This document shows, piece after piece, positions 18,052 to 26,274 of a stretch of DNA of 64,000 nucleotides. How positions within the stretch are numbered: the first letter of the stretch is position 1; every line of letters begins with the position of its first letter. Below the pieces are notes generated by a model. The model made no database searches, was not told the origin of the DNA, and saw only the letters and a program-made list of their open reading frames with translations. Source of the stretch: UBA1447 sp002329225 (GTDB taxonomy: Bacteria; Bacillota; Clostridia; Oscillospirales; Acutalibacteraceae). The stretch is taken from assembly GCA_050946835.1 (NCBI GenBank), contig JBMNVN010000002.1, forward strand, positions 310,001 through 374,000, in the 5' to 3' direction. The position numbers were made by a program, and so were the translations under genes.

Positions 18052-18823
18052 AATCAGCGTCAGAAATGCTACCTCTTGTTGTTTTTAAGTCAATAGAGAA
18101 AATGACATTTGCATTAAATGTGTTCGACAGCTTACGGATTTCGTATTCACTTCCACGCTCAGAAAACATATACTCTGTACCATTAATGATGAAGCGGGTG
18201 TTATGAATATAGCGAGTTGAGGTGACGAACAATTTACTATCGTCAGTTCTCATACTGGTTACACCGTAGCCACCATTTTGGATATGGCGACTTACCGCAG
18301 CAAGATTGCTCTTTCCAACTGAACTGGAACCGCTTCTCTTAATTCTGTATTTTGCAGTAACTGTAAAGAAATCCAAAAATCTATCAATGGGAACAATTGT
18401 GTAGTTGTTCGTAATGAAGTATTCGGCTCCTTTATTTTTGTAGGTGTGGACTATCCAACCTGCAAAGATAGAGGGGCCGTTTGGCATAATTATATCCTTG
18501 CCGAAAGTTCCTGCTTCTTTGAATTCTTCAAAAGAGGCATCCATGTGATCCATTATCATCCTTGCATAACGATTGACGGTTGTCGCATTCAATCTGCTAT
18601 ATTCAAAGGATCGAGTCGCAAGATTGGGTAGCAAAACAAACTGACCACACTGTGCAGGACAGTGCTTGACGTCCATATAAAATACTTTACCTGACTTGGT
18701 TTTCACCTTGATATCTGGAACAGTGGAATCACTACCACCCTCGTGAACAAAAGACGCATATGCACCAAATTTACTGTTCAAATAGTCTGTGCAATCATAC
18801 TCGAATTTTTCCCATACTGCCAT
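18032..18823 (-). CDS. Putative type II restriction endonuclease 2 (PD-(D/E)XK)
   Basis: 263 residues. Near residue 35 the sequence GGSDSTVPDIKVKTKSGKV followed by FYMDVKHC gives a textbook PD...(D/E)xK nuclease core (Asp-Asp-Lys). The remaining ~200 residues are beta-rich with basic patches and presumably contact DNA. ATG 18823 overlaps the region of the upstream methyltransferase stop (18825), indicating coupled translation with that gene. With its methyltransferase partner split by a frameshift, an active nuclease would be dangerous unless the other methyltransferase protects the same site or the frameshift is a read error or reversible. Confidence 0.72.
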   Translation of the reverse strand: MAVWEKFEYDCTDYLNSKFGAYASFVHEGGSDSTVPDIKVKTKSGKVFYMDVKHCPAQCGQFVLLPNLATRSFEYSRLNATTVNRYARMIMDHMDASFEEFKEAGTFGKDIIMPNGPSIFAGWIVHTYKNKGAEYFITNNYTIVPIDRFLDFFTVTAKYRIKRSGSSSVGKSNLAAVSRHIQNGGYGVTSMRTDDSKLFVTSTRYIHNTRFIINGTEYMFSERGSEYEIRKLSNTFNANVIFSIDLKTTRGSISDADFIRLLK

Positions 18824-18824
18824 T

Positions 18825-19803
18825 TTACTTATCCTCCTTGTTTTCGATGTAGTGCTTTACAGCATTTCCTATTTTCTTAATAACATTTACGGTCATAGCA
18901 TTGCCTGCTTGCATAAGCAGATGACGGTCTGAAACAATGTCCTTAACTTTATCTGCATAATTTTTTGGGAAACCTTGCAACAGTAGTGCCTCGTAGCCTG
19001 TTAGCTGATAAATAACACCATCGTAAACATATAGAATTCCATCTCGTTGTGCCCGCAGGGTCGGAACTTTTCCTTCATAGATTCGCAAGTCGTTCATGCG
19101 GGTGTCTAATACCTTGCCATTCATAGCACGAAGATCGTCAACCGTATATTTGCCGTTATTAGTTGGATTTTTAAGATAATACCCAAGGATTTCCAGACGT
19201 TCTTCTGTCGCAGGAACTCTGTCGATTAAATACTCCTCAAGGTCTGGGGTTTCTTCTGTATCCGGCCACACAAAATCCTCGATTGTGTCAGTTAAATCTT
19301 TATGGACACCAACAAAATAAACACGCTGCCTCATTTGAGGAACTCCGTGTTCAAGACTTGTCATAACCTTATATGTTGTGTGATAGCCAACACGGCTTAA
19401 TTCGTCAAGAATGACGGAAAGAGTCTTTCCCTTATCGTGGGTGACTAACCCTTTAACATTTTCCAATAAAAAGCACGGTGGCTGACTCTCCTCCAAAATA
19501 CGAGCTAAATGAAAGATGATTTGACCTCTGTCGTCTGAAAAACCATCTTTTCTTCCCATAACAGAGAAGGTTTGGCACGGAAAGCCCGCGATCAGCATAT
19601 CGTACGGCGGTAACTCATCTGTTTTTATACGCTTAAGGTTTGCGTACTTTTTTTTCTTCGGAAACATCAAACATTAACTGATAAGTAGTAACTGCCAACC
19701 TACTGGTGTCACAATAACCGATACTGTGCATACCGGCTTGCTCCAATCCAAGTCGCCCTCCGCCGATACCAGAACACAAATCTAAAAAACTATTTATTTG
19801 CAT
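18825..19803 (-). pseudogene. DNA (cytosine-5-)-methyltransferase 2, split by an 8-A homopolymer (possible phase-variable gene)
   Basis: The N-terminal ~50 codons (ATG 19803, preceded by GAGAGG) encode FLDLCSGIGGGRLGLEQAG, the SAM-binding motif I. The rest, including GFPCQTFSVMGRKDGF (catalytic Cys), LLENVKGL and the C-terminal AGNAMTVNVIKKIG, is in the next frame from about 19670 on. The break coincides with a run of eight A on the coding strand (19648-19655). Seven A would join the frames as ...SEEKKYANLKR and give a ~325-residue enzyme of normal length. No other stop interrupts either part. Alternatives are a sequencing indel, slippage-mediated phase variation, or programmed frameshifting. 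Confidence 0.85.
19648..19655 (-). repeat. Eight-base A homopolymer at the methyltransferase 2 frame break
   Basis: Eight consecutive T on the plus strand (A on the coding strand) exactly where the reading frame of the methyltransferase changes. Homopolymer slippage is the classic mechanism of on/off switching of restriction-modification genes. Confidence 0.85.
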
Positions 19804-19830
19804 GGATTCAATCCTCTCAATATATAATTT

Positions 19831-20037
19831 TTAATTCTCGTTAGTTACTTCCATAATATCCCCAACATCGACACTTAAGGCAGTGCACACCTTAACAATA
19901 ACTTCCATGCTTACATATTCGTTTTTAGCCATTTTAGAAACAGAAGCAGGACTTATTTGTGCCACTTGTTGAAGATCTTTTTTCTTCATGTTTTTGTCTA
20001 TAAGCAACTTGAATAGCTTTTTATAAGAGATTGCCAT
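19831..20037 (-). CDS. XRE-family HTH regulator of the restriction-modification cluster
   Basis: 68 residues, a lone Cro/C1-type helix-turn-helix: KKDLQQVAQISPASVSKMAKNEYVSMEVIVKVCTAL, ending with the typical VDVGDIMEV. Size and position, directly upstream of the MTase 2/endonuclease 2 pair and on the same strand, fit a controller-type or YdaS-like regulator. Start ATG 20037 with GGAGGTG upstream. Its promoter carries an inverted repeat (20080-20115), suggesting autoregulation. Confidence 0.88.
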   Translation of the reverse strand: MAISYKKLFKLLIDKNMKKKDLQQVAQISPASVSKMAKNEYVSMEVIVKVCTALSVDVGDIMEVTNEN

Positions 20038-20064
20038 TGTGTCACCTCCAATTTATATGTAACT

Positions 20065-20115
20065 ATTATATACCAGAAACTTCACAAACACAACAGTTTA
20101 CACTTGTTTGTGAAG
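20065..20115 (-). promoter_or_regulatory. Promoter and inverted-repeat operator of the XRE regulator
   Basis: Reading leftward, TTGTGT is followed after 17 bp by TATAAT (complement at 20065-20070). CTTCACAAACA (20080-20090) and TGTTTGTGAAG (20105-20115) are perfect 11 bp inverted arms 14 bp apart, overlapping the -35 box. A likely binding site of the downstream HTH protein. Confidence 0.65.
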
Positions 20116-20138
20116 AAATTCTTCAAAAAGTTCAAAAA

Positions 20139-20184
20139 AAGAGCCGGATTAAGCATCAAACTTAATCCGGCTCTTTCTTTTTCT
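20139..20184 (-). terminator. Bidirectional terminator
   Basis: A perfect 15 bp stem, AAGAGCCGGATTAAG (20139-20153) with CTTAATCCGGCTCTT (20161-20175), 7-base loop, with T-runs on both strands. It would end transcription of the broken Nudix gene. Confidence 0.85.
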
Positions 20185-20186
20185 AT

Positions 20187-20600
20187 TTATTTCAGAACGG
20201 GTGATTCGCTTTCTCCAGCTTTATCAAAGTAAATTTCCGAATAATCATCGGTACAAAAAATATTTAACATCATCTCTAAATGCCATAGCAGTTCTTTTTT
20301 CTTGAGTTCTTCTAACGGCATCCAGACAACCTCTCCCTCTAAGGAAGACGTGATAGTTCCAGAATACTCATTGGTCTTGTAAAGAAAAACCACATACCGT
20401 GATCCGTCTGGCTGAACCCAGTCTTTTATACCACACAATTGAGGATTAGTGATGGTTAATCCGGTTTCCTCGTAAATTTTCTAATAACAGAGTCAACAAA
20501 AGCCTCTCGCGGTTCTACGTGTCCGCCGGGAAATATTAATCCAACACCCCCTGGCGTTACTTTCTTTTCGATTAACACATTACCGTAGCAGAGCGTAAGA
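20187..20600 (-). pseudogene. Frameshifted Nudix hydrolase (8-oxo-dGTP diphosphatase-like)
   Basis: The N-side piece reads GNVLIEKKVTPGGVGLIFPGGHVEPREAFVDSVIR and the C-side piece continues YEETGLTITNPQLCGIKDW... in another frame, ending at 20187. Together they form the Nudix box Gx5Ex7REUxEEXGU, broken by a one-base deletion near 20480 inside the box itself, so the enzyme is dead in this sequence. The true N-terminus is also missing: upstream of ~20600 the sequence is unrelated. A short plus-strand stretch at 21055-21106 encodes MERQEKIILTNMCMIYD, which resembles the lost N-terminus and suggests an inversion. Confidence 0.75.
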
Positions 20601-20764
20601 AAAATGTGTAAAGAGGCGGTGATTGATTGAAGCCACCGTAACGGCAATGTCGGGCTCTGTGGGGTTCGGTTAAACGACCCTGCGGAGCCGCGACGGCTGT
20701 GTGACCGACTATGGACGTGCTTTTGACAGACCTTATCATATTGTCTCAAGCGACATAATTGCAA

Positions 20765-21526
20765 ATCACTTCAAAAAACCAAGACCAATCTTACATACTT
20801 TCAGCGACGGGGCGAAAAGCGGTTTGTATCGACATCGACCCGTGACTCTATCGTCCTTGGAGAGGGACATAAAAAACTACTACTTTATTATACGAGGTGA
20901 CAATTAAATGAAAGACAATTTATCAATATAGCTTCGATGACGAAAAGCATATTGCTCAAACAAGGGGCTATGCCACTGTCCGCGACATGAGCCATTACTT
21001 GATTGAAAATAGAATTGATGAGATAAGAAACTCCTTTGTTTAAGGATGGGTGATATGGAACGACAAGAAAAAATTATTTTAACTAATATGTGCATGATAT
21101 ACGATGCACACCTCCTCATGTCCTTTAAGATGTTCCGGCGTGTAAGAAGCCGCCGATCCTCTGCTGCGCTTCATACCGCCTCACAGCAAAAAGCCACGGC
21201 AAGAGAATTAACTCCTGTCGTGGTTCTTATCATTGAAAGTATGTAAGATTAGGTGCGACGGTAATTAGCGGAATCGAATAGCACTAGATATCATATTTTA
21301 TATAAATGCGATACACCTATGCTCACTATTTCTGATTTGTTTTATTTGCTATAAAAGCGGTCCGTTGTCTAAAAGAGGCACCTAAAGCCACAGCCAAAAG
21401 GAAAATAATGCATTTCCATATTTTCGACACGCATATAAGCATGAATTGATTAAGGCATCGTTTTAGGCGTAAAAAATGCCCTACAGCAAATTTGTTGTAG
21501 GGCATTCAATGTTACAGATACAAAAC
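20765..21526. other. Degenerate region without a supportable gene
   Basis: About 760 bases of scrambled sequence between the Nudix and HsdR remnants. Visible fragments: a 45-codon open stretch ending at 21042 that reads YSFDDEKHIAQTRGYATV and so on without a start codon, and at 21055-21106 (plus strand) a piece resembling a Nudix N-terminus. No RNA gene or intact insertion sequence seen. It looks like the debris of repeated insertions and deletions. Confidence 0.5.
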
Positions 21527-22165
21527 TCAAACTTCCATGTTATCGGTCCACAACTCGCACTGCGTCATAACAGTTTGGACCGCGTCCTCCATCCCTTCAG
21601 GAGGGTACTTATGCTTCTTAAGCAACTTTTTAATTAGCATACGCATTCTCGCTCTTGCGGATTCTTTCTTTTGCCAGTCGATGGTACGATTCTTACGAAG
21701 GGTATCAGAAAGTTCTTTAGTTATAGCAATTAATTCATCGTTTTCATAAAAATCTTTTATTGCTTGCGGCTTGGTAAGCGCATCATAAAACGCAAGCTCA
21801 TCAGCATTTAAGCCAAGCTCTTTTCCTTCATCTTTTGCTGCAGCAATCTGCTTTGCGAGCTTCATCATTTCATCAATAACCTGCTCATTCGTAAGCATAC
21901 CATTAAGATAGGCGTTCATTGTTCGCTACATTATCTCGCTGAACTTTTCGGATTTGACCACATTGGTTCTGCGATAGATCTGAACCTGCTCAGCAATCAA
22001 CTTTTTCAACAATTCAACTGCAAGGTTCTTTTCCTTCATTCTTGATACTTCCTCAAGAAACTTTGGATCGAAAAGCGAAAATTCAGAGTTTACATCAGAA
22101 AAAAGATTTATGACGCCGTCACTCTTAATACTTTGCTTCAAAAGCTCATTAATGCGTGCATTCAT
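21527..22165 (-). pseudogene. hsdR: Type I restriction enzyme HsdR, C-terminal remnant with nonsense mutation
   Basis: Two pieces in the same frame: 22165-21929 (NELLKQSIKSDGVINLF...KSEKFSEIM) and 21919-21527 (MNAYLNGMLTNEQVI...LNADELAFYDALTKP...RKNRTIDWQKKESARARMRMLIKKLLKKHKYPP). Both match the C-terminal region of HsdR (EcoR124I-type). They are separated only by TAG CGA ACA, where relatives read Gln-Arg-Thr, so a CAG-to-TAG change stopped the frame. The ATPase and nuclease domains and the HsdM/HsdS partners are absent. A dead fragment of a ~1000-residue protein. Confidence 0.85.
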
Positions 22166-22205
22166 TTCAGGTAATGAAATCTTGCGATTATTTCCTTTGT
22201 CGCTA

Positions 22206-23582
22206 TTATTCCTCCTCTTTATCTCTCAAAAATCCCCTTCGGATACAATACTCATCCCAATCTTTTTTGTCTTTTTCGCAGAACACAGAATCGTTTTCCA
22301 GATACGTTTTAGCTGCAGTATCAACAAAAAAGTTGTTTTCGAACGGATCTGCTAACAGTCTCTTGATTGTTCTGAACGGAACTAAGATATGGGGTGCACG
22401 ACAGGACCAATTGCCATTCAAAGCCACCCCTGTTGCAAAGGTATGTTTTTTGAACGACTTAATACCGTTTGGCATAGAAATGCTCTCCAATGCACCATCT
22501 AGATAAATCAAAGGGGTTCCTAATTTTACCGATCCGTCCAGTATTTGGACGTGCTTTAATTTTTCGCAGGAAGAAATTGCATAATTCCCAATTTCAACAA
22601 CACCTGTCGGAAAAACAATTTCTTCTATGTCAGTGCACTGGAACACATAGCCGGACAGCACAAGCTGTGTTTTAGGAGTTTCAATTGTAATTGTTCCAAG
22701 ACTTTTACAACTTTGGAAAGCTGCTTTTTCAATAATTTCTACACTGGCAGGAATAACAAGTTCTTCTAAAGCAGTTTCCTTAAATGCCGCCCCACCGATT
22801 TTCTTCAGATTCTGCGGAAACACCGCTTCGGACAACCTGGCACATTTCCAGAAGGCTTTTTCCTCAATAATCTCCAATGTTTCCGGGAAAATTATTTTTT
22901 GAAGTGTGGTATTTTTTTCAAATGCATTACATCCGATTGTTGTAACACCGTTCGGGATTGTTACAATCTCATCTTTTCCGAGGTACTTTGTTAACGTGTT
23001 TCCTGCCAACACAAAATCATTATCGACTGTCTGAATAGCTTCTGTTCCTTCTTTTGTTAATTTTTTCTTTTTTACTTCAGAACTTGTTTTCTTTTTATCT
23101 TGAATAGGCACGCCATGTTTTACAAAATCATTCTCGCTGAAATACGGACGGTAGTCATAGCCTGTTTCACTTAAATATGTTTTTGCAATGGTTTTTCCAT
23201 CCGCAAAAGCTTCAGAAATCATTTGCTTCATTTTTGCTGTTTGTTCTGCAGTCAGAGTCGGCAGATACAGGCTGGCTTTTTTGAGTATATTCGATAGTGT
23301 GTTAGCTTTTTTGTCGTCTCTTTCCTTCTGCTTATCCGTGCGGATATCGAAATCCTCACAACAGTCATATATATAATAATAGTTATCAAAAAAATCCATC
23401 GGGGTGACAACGGTAACCATATCAGTATGTACTTCAATTACTCCAACACACCGTTTGGAGTGACCGAAATCTAGTCCTCCCAGCAGTTCGCTGATAAATT
23501 CAGACAGATCGTGACTTAAAATGCCAAAAGCCACAAAGCTGGAACTCGATGAATTGGTTACAAAGTCTGTTCGTATTTTCAT
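22206..23582 (-). CDS. BspA-type leucine-rich-repeat protein with N-terminal FVTNSSSSSF motif
   Basis: 458 residues. It begins MKIRTDFVTNSSSSSF: a short basic start, then FVTN and five serines (residues 7-16). I recall near-identical N-termini, F-V-(S/T)-N-S5-F, on many otherwise unrelated proteins of Clostridia and other lineages; its role is not known to me. Residues ~17-190 are an unassigned charged domain. From ~195 come BspA-like LRR_5 repeats (VTIPNGVTTIGCNAF, IIFPETLEIIEEKAF, AVFPQNLKKIGGAAF and so on). No signal peptide. ATG 23582 lies three bases after the stop of the radical SAM gene, whose last codons contain the GGAGG ribosome binding site. The pairing suggests that the radical SAM enzyme acts on this protein, possibly on the serine tract (inference). 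Confidence 0.85.
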   Translation of the reverse strand: MKIRTDFVTNSSSSSFVAFGILSHDLSEFISELLGGLDFGHSKRCVGVIEVHTDMVTVVTPMDFFDNYYYIYDCCEDFDIRTDKQKERDDKKANTLSNILKKASLYLPTLTAEQTAKMKQMISEAFADGKTIAKTYLSETGYDYRPYFSENDFVKHGVPIQDKKKTSSEVKKKKLTKEGTEAIQTVDNDFVLAGNTLTKYLGKDEIVTIPNGVTTIGCNAFEKNTTLQKIIFPETLEIIEEKAFWKCARLSEAVFPQNLKKIGGAAFKETALEELVIPASVEIIEKAAFQSCKSLGTITIETPKTQLVLSGYVFQCTDIEEIVFPTGVVEIGNYAISSCEKLKHVQILDGSVKLGTPLIYLDGALESISMPNGIKSFKKHTFATGVALNGNWSCRAPHILVPFRTIKRLLADPFENNFFVDTAAKTYLENDSVFCEKDKKDWDEYCIRRGFLRDKEEE

Positions 23583-23585
23583 AAA

Positions 23586-24665
23586 CTATTCCTCCAAAAC
23601 TCTTTTTTCGCTGTTGCAGAATACTATTTCGGGCATGAGCGGGCATCCACCCATGCAAAGTTCCTTTTTTTTGCATCCGGGACAAGCCTTGCGCATTTTG
23701 TTGCGGAACAGTTCAAACTGTTCACTGTTCCACGCTTCTTCGATTGTTTTGTCGGCAAGAGAAACCTCATATCGCCTCTCCTGATCAAAACTGCACGGCA
23801 CCATAATCATATCGGCACCGATATAACAACTGTATCGTCCGCCTTCACAGGTATCAAGCGATTCGGGCAGAATTGATTTGCAGAACCTTATTGCCCCCGG
23901 CACATTGCAACTGTCCATACCAACCTTGAACGGATGATGGTTATCGAGCTGAGCAAAAAACTCTTCAACCCTCGGGTCATCAACCGAAAGCATATTTGCT
24001 TTTGTTCCCTGACCTGCAGGCTTGTGCAGAAGAAAAATTACCGCATTGATTCCTTTGGGGAAATCATTGTTTTTCAATCGCTCAATCGCCTCATCAATAC
24101 TGTTGTTGCCGAGAACATAATGGATATTTGTTGTGACTCCTGCATCGAGAAGCATCTGAATTGCCCTGAGGGTGTATTCGCTTCTGTACCAACTTACCGC
24201 AACTGCACCACAGTATTTCTTGCAAAGTGCGGCAATTTCCGGAGTCATTCCGTATCCTGATGTTGTGAAATTCGGCACAAGCATATTCTCACAGCAAATT
24301 CTGAGAATTTCTTCAAAGTGTTCGTGCTGATCGGGGTCACCTCTGCCTCCAAGTGCAAACTGATTGCATTTGCCTTTTGATTGCTCTGCGATTTTTCTGA
24401 AATTCTCAACAGTCATATTAGGCTGTTCAACGAGCATTCCTCTTTGATAACATCCGATACCTGCCTTTGCGCAAAGACCCGTTTTACCGTGTATACAATG
24501 ACCCATAATGCCCACATCAATAAGATGCGGATACGAAGCCATAAACGGGTCAACACCTGTGTCCTTGCCGTTTTCATCAAGAATCCCCGAGCGTATATAT
24601 GTTCCCGTTTCGGTGTCAAATATAAATTTGAATTTGTATTTTTTATCGTGGATGATGTATTTCAA
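23586..24665 (-). CDS. Radical SAM/SPASM protein with atypical cysteine motif
   Basis: About 359 residues from a TTG at 24665, chosen because AGGAGTG lies 8 bases upstream and the protein then starts LKYIIHDKKYKF; the frame is open for 19 more codons upstream. The putative cluster-binding motif is GHC-x7-C-x6-CYQ (residues ~57-72), not the classical Cx3Cx2C. LGGRGDP and AVAVSWYRSEYTLRAI follow in the barrel. The C-terminus has a SPASM-type auxiliary cluster signature, ACPGCKKKELCMGGC (Cx2Cx5Cx3C), preceded by CEGGRYSCYIGADMIMVPC. SPASM enzymes usually modify peptides or proteins. The next gene, an LRR protein with FVTNSSSSSF, is translationally coupled and is the obvious candidate substrate. 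Confidence 0.88.
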   Translation of the reverse strand: MKYIIHDKKYKFKFIFDTETGTYIRSGILDENGKDTGVDPFMASYPHLIDVGIMGHCIHGKTGLCAKAGIGCYQRGMLVEQPNMTVENFRKIAEQSKGKCNQFALGGRGDPDQHEHFEEILRICCENMLVPNFTTSGYGMTPEIAALCKKYCGAVAVSWYRSEYTLRAIQMLLDAGVTTNIHYVLGNNSIDEAIERLKNNDFPKGINAVIFLLHKPAGQGTKANMLSVDDPRVEEFFAQLDNHHPFKVGMDSCNVPGAIRFCKSILPESLDTCEGGRYSCYIGADMIMVPCSFDQERRYEVSLADKTIEEAWNSEQFELFRNKMRKACPGCKKKELCMGGCPLMPEIVFCNSEKRVLEE

Positions 24666-24750
24666 TTGACAATCACTCCTGTGATTTATGCTGTTAAAAA
24701 TCAATCGCACCGTTTTCAACAAAAAACTTTTCGGGCATTTCGTTTTCCTG

Positions 24751-25254
24751 CTATAATTTTAGATTTATTGATTTTCGGACAATATTTCCTTTTCTTACAA
24801 CACGGACATATGAATCAATACGGGTTGCAATTTTCATCCCTTCTTCCGCCTTATCAGTAAGATTTTCGTTAAGGCTGATTATGTTTTTATTTAAAAGTCC
24901 GTGGATAACCTCATTTCGGTATTTACACCATTTTCCCAGCTCATCCATGCAATTCAAAACATCATCAATATCAAGGCTTTCACAGGCAAATTTGAGTTTC
25001 TGCTGATATTTTCCTTCTGCACCCTCTGTTGTTTCAACCCAACTCAGCACAGCACGGATAAGATTATATTTTGTGCTTATATTGTTCAAACAAACACCTG
25101 CACTTTTCTTGTTGCAAAACCCATTATACAATGGAATCAAAAAGACTTTTGAAGTTTTGTTATCGAGTTTTGATGATGTTCTGTTATTCATTCCTCCGAT
25201 GTGATATATAAACGACCTCAATCTGTCTTTAATCATTGCATAGTCTATCATCAT
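24751..25254 (-). CDS. HEPN-like small protein of unknown function
   Basis: 167 residues, mostly helical. Near residue 115 it reads YRNEVIHGLLNK, an R-x4-H motif of the kind that forms the active site of HEPN-domain ribonucleases, and a long C-terminal helix follows. I do not recognise a named family. The N-terminal end abuts a decayed IS3 transposase (which begins within ~10 bases of the start on the other strand), so the first residues may have been altered by insertion. It lies upstream of, and on the same strand as, the radical SAM/LRR pair. It could be a toxin or a defence component; no partner nucleotidyltransferase is present. Confidence 0.5.
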   Translation of the reverse strand: MMIDYAMIKDRLRSFIYHIGGMNNRTSSKLDNKTSKVFLIPLYNGFCNKKSAGVCLNNISTKYNLIRAVLSWVETTEGAEGKYQQKLKFACESLDIDDVLNCMDELGKWCKYRNEVIHGLLNKNIISLNENLTDKAEEGMKIATRIDSYVRVVRKGNIVRKSINLKL

Positions 25255-25257
25255 CGC

Positions 25258-25690
25258 TTCAAAAGCTACTTTCCGACATTACCGAAATACAGTGCTGTGA
25301 CGGAAAATTGTATGTATCGGCAGTTCTCGATTGCTACAACGGAGAGATTCTTTCCGTAGCAATGGATAGCAATATGAAGAAGGAGCTTTGCATCCGAACC
25401 GTGACAGAGCTTGAATTGCAATACGGGAAGAAGATCCGCGGAGCAATCTTTCACAGTGACCGAGGAAGTCAGTCACCAGCGAAGCATTCAGAACCGCACT
25501 CCGAGAGGCAGGGTTTGTTCAAAGTCTCAGCGGTACAGGTCATTGCTTTGATAACGCAAGAATGGAAAGTTTTTTTGTGACATTGAAGAAGGAAAAAATC
25601 TACAGGATCTCCGCGTATAATTATAACATAGCACAATTGCAGGAAAAATGCAATAAAATTTACTGCATAAAGTCAAAATTTGGCGGTTAA
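25258..25690 (+). pseudogene. IS3-family transposase (orfB) remnant, frameshifted
   Basis: The catalytic core of an IS3/rve transposase is visible: LLSDITEIQ (first Asp), GAIFHSDRGSQ (second Asp), then, after a frameshift near 25475, SEAFRTALREAGFVQSLSGTGHCFDNARMESFF (Glu). The N-terminal third and the C-terminus after RISAYNYN are missing or scrambled, and no terminal inverted repeats are evident. Inactive. Confidence 0.85.
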
Positions 25691-25986
25691 ATCAATTATT
25701 GATCAGCTCATTCATAAACGGCATGCGAAATTATCTCAACAAAAATTCCTGTGAAGACCATTTTCTGCGAGTTATTCCGATGAATGCTCAGTTCGTATTC
25801 TGCTAATGTACGATTGATTATTCAGGGAATGTTTGCCTCTGAATATGTTCTCGCTTTGGGTCGGTCATAAGATCGTTTTTGCCGTTTAATACAGTTGAAT
25901 ATAAAAGTTGAAGGGCGGTTACAATGGACTGTTGAAAATCCGCCGAAGTGTCTTTTTGTGCTCTGTATGGAAAACGCAGAATATAT
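25691..25986. other. No recognisable gene
   Basis: About 300 AT-rich bases between the IS3 remnant and the prophage immunity operon. A 67-codon open frame on the minus strand (ending at 25818) has no recognisable similarity and overlaps the next gene, so it is not called. Probably decayed insertion-sequence flank. Confidence 0.4.
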
Positions 25987-26274
25987 TTATGTATTTCTCC
26001 TCTCAACAAACCATCGACCAATGTTATTGCCAGTTAGGTTTGTGCTTCTTTCAAAAAAGAGATAGCTTTGCTTACCATGAACCATAATGGTGTAGCGGTC
26101 ACCTTGACCCCCGGCTTTCATTGCGGCTGCTTGCCGGATATCGATTATTTTATCGATGGCGAACTTCTCACCATCTTCCCAGGTAATGACCCTGGGTAAC
26201 AATGTGCCGTCCGCAGCGAAGTCTGCTTTAACGGCCACATACACTTTTATGGGTTTAGTTGTAGTAGTCTGCAT
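25987..26274 (-). CDS. Small prophage protein downstream of ImmA/IrrE
   Basis: 95 residues, beginning with a Thr-rich start and VYVAVKADFAADGTLLPRVITWEDGEKFAIDKIIDIRQAA. This is a small beta-barrel-like protein that I have seen in the same position, next to ImmA/IrrE and XRE repressor genes, in Firmicute mobile elements; its role is unknown. The start overlaps the 3' end of the ImmA/IrrE gene by 20 bases, so the three genes form one operon (repressor, protease, this protein). Confidence 0.7.
   Translation of the reverse strand: MQTTTTKPIKVYVAVKADFAADGTLLPRVITWEDGEKFAIDKIIDIRQAAAMKAGGQGDRYTIMVHGKQSYLFFERSTNLTGNNIGRWFVERRNT

Noticed and set aside
20701..20907. 68-codon plus-strand frame
   Set aside because: No ribosome binding site or similarity, and it lies in scrambled sequence opposite Nudix debris.
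25818..26021. 67-codon minus-strand frame
   Set aside because: Overlaps the 3' end of the ImmA-linked gene and shows no recognisable features.
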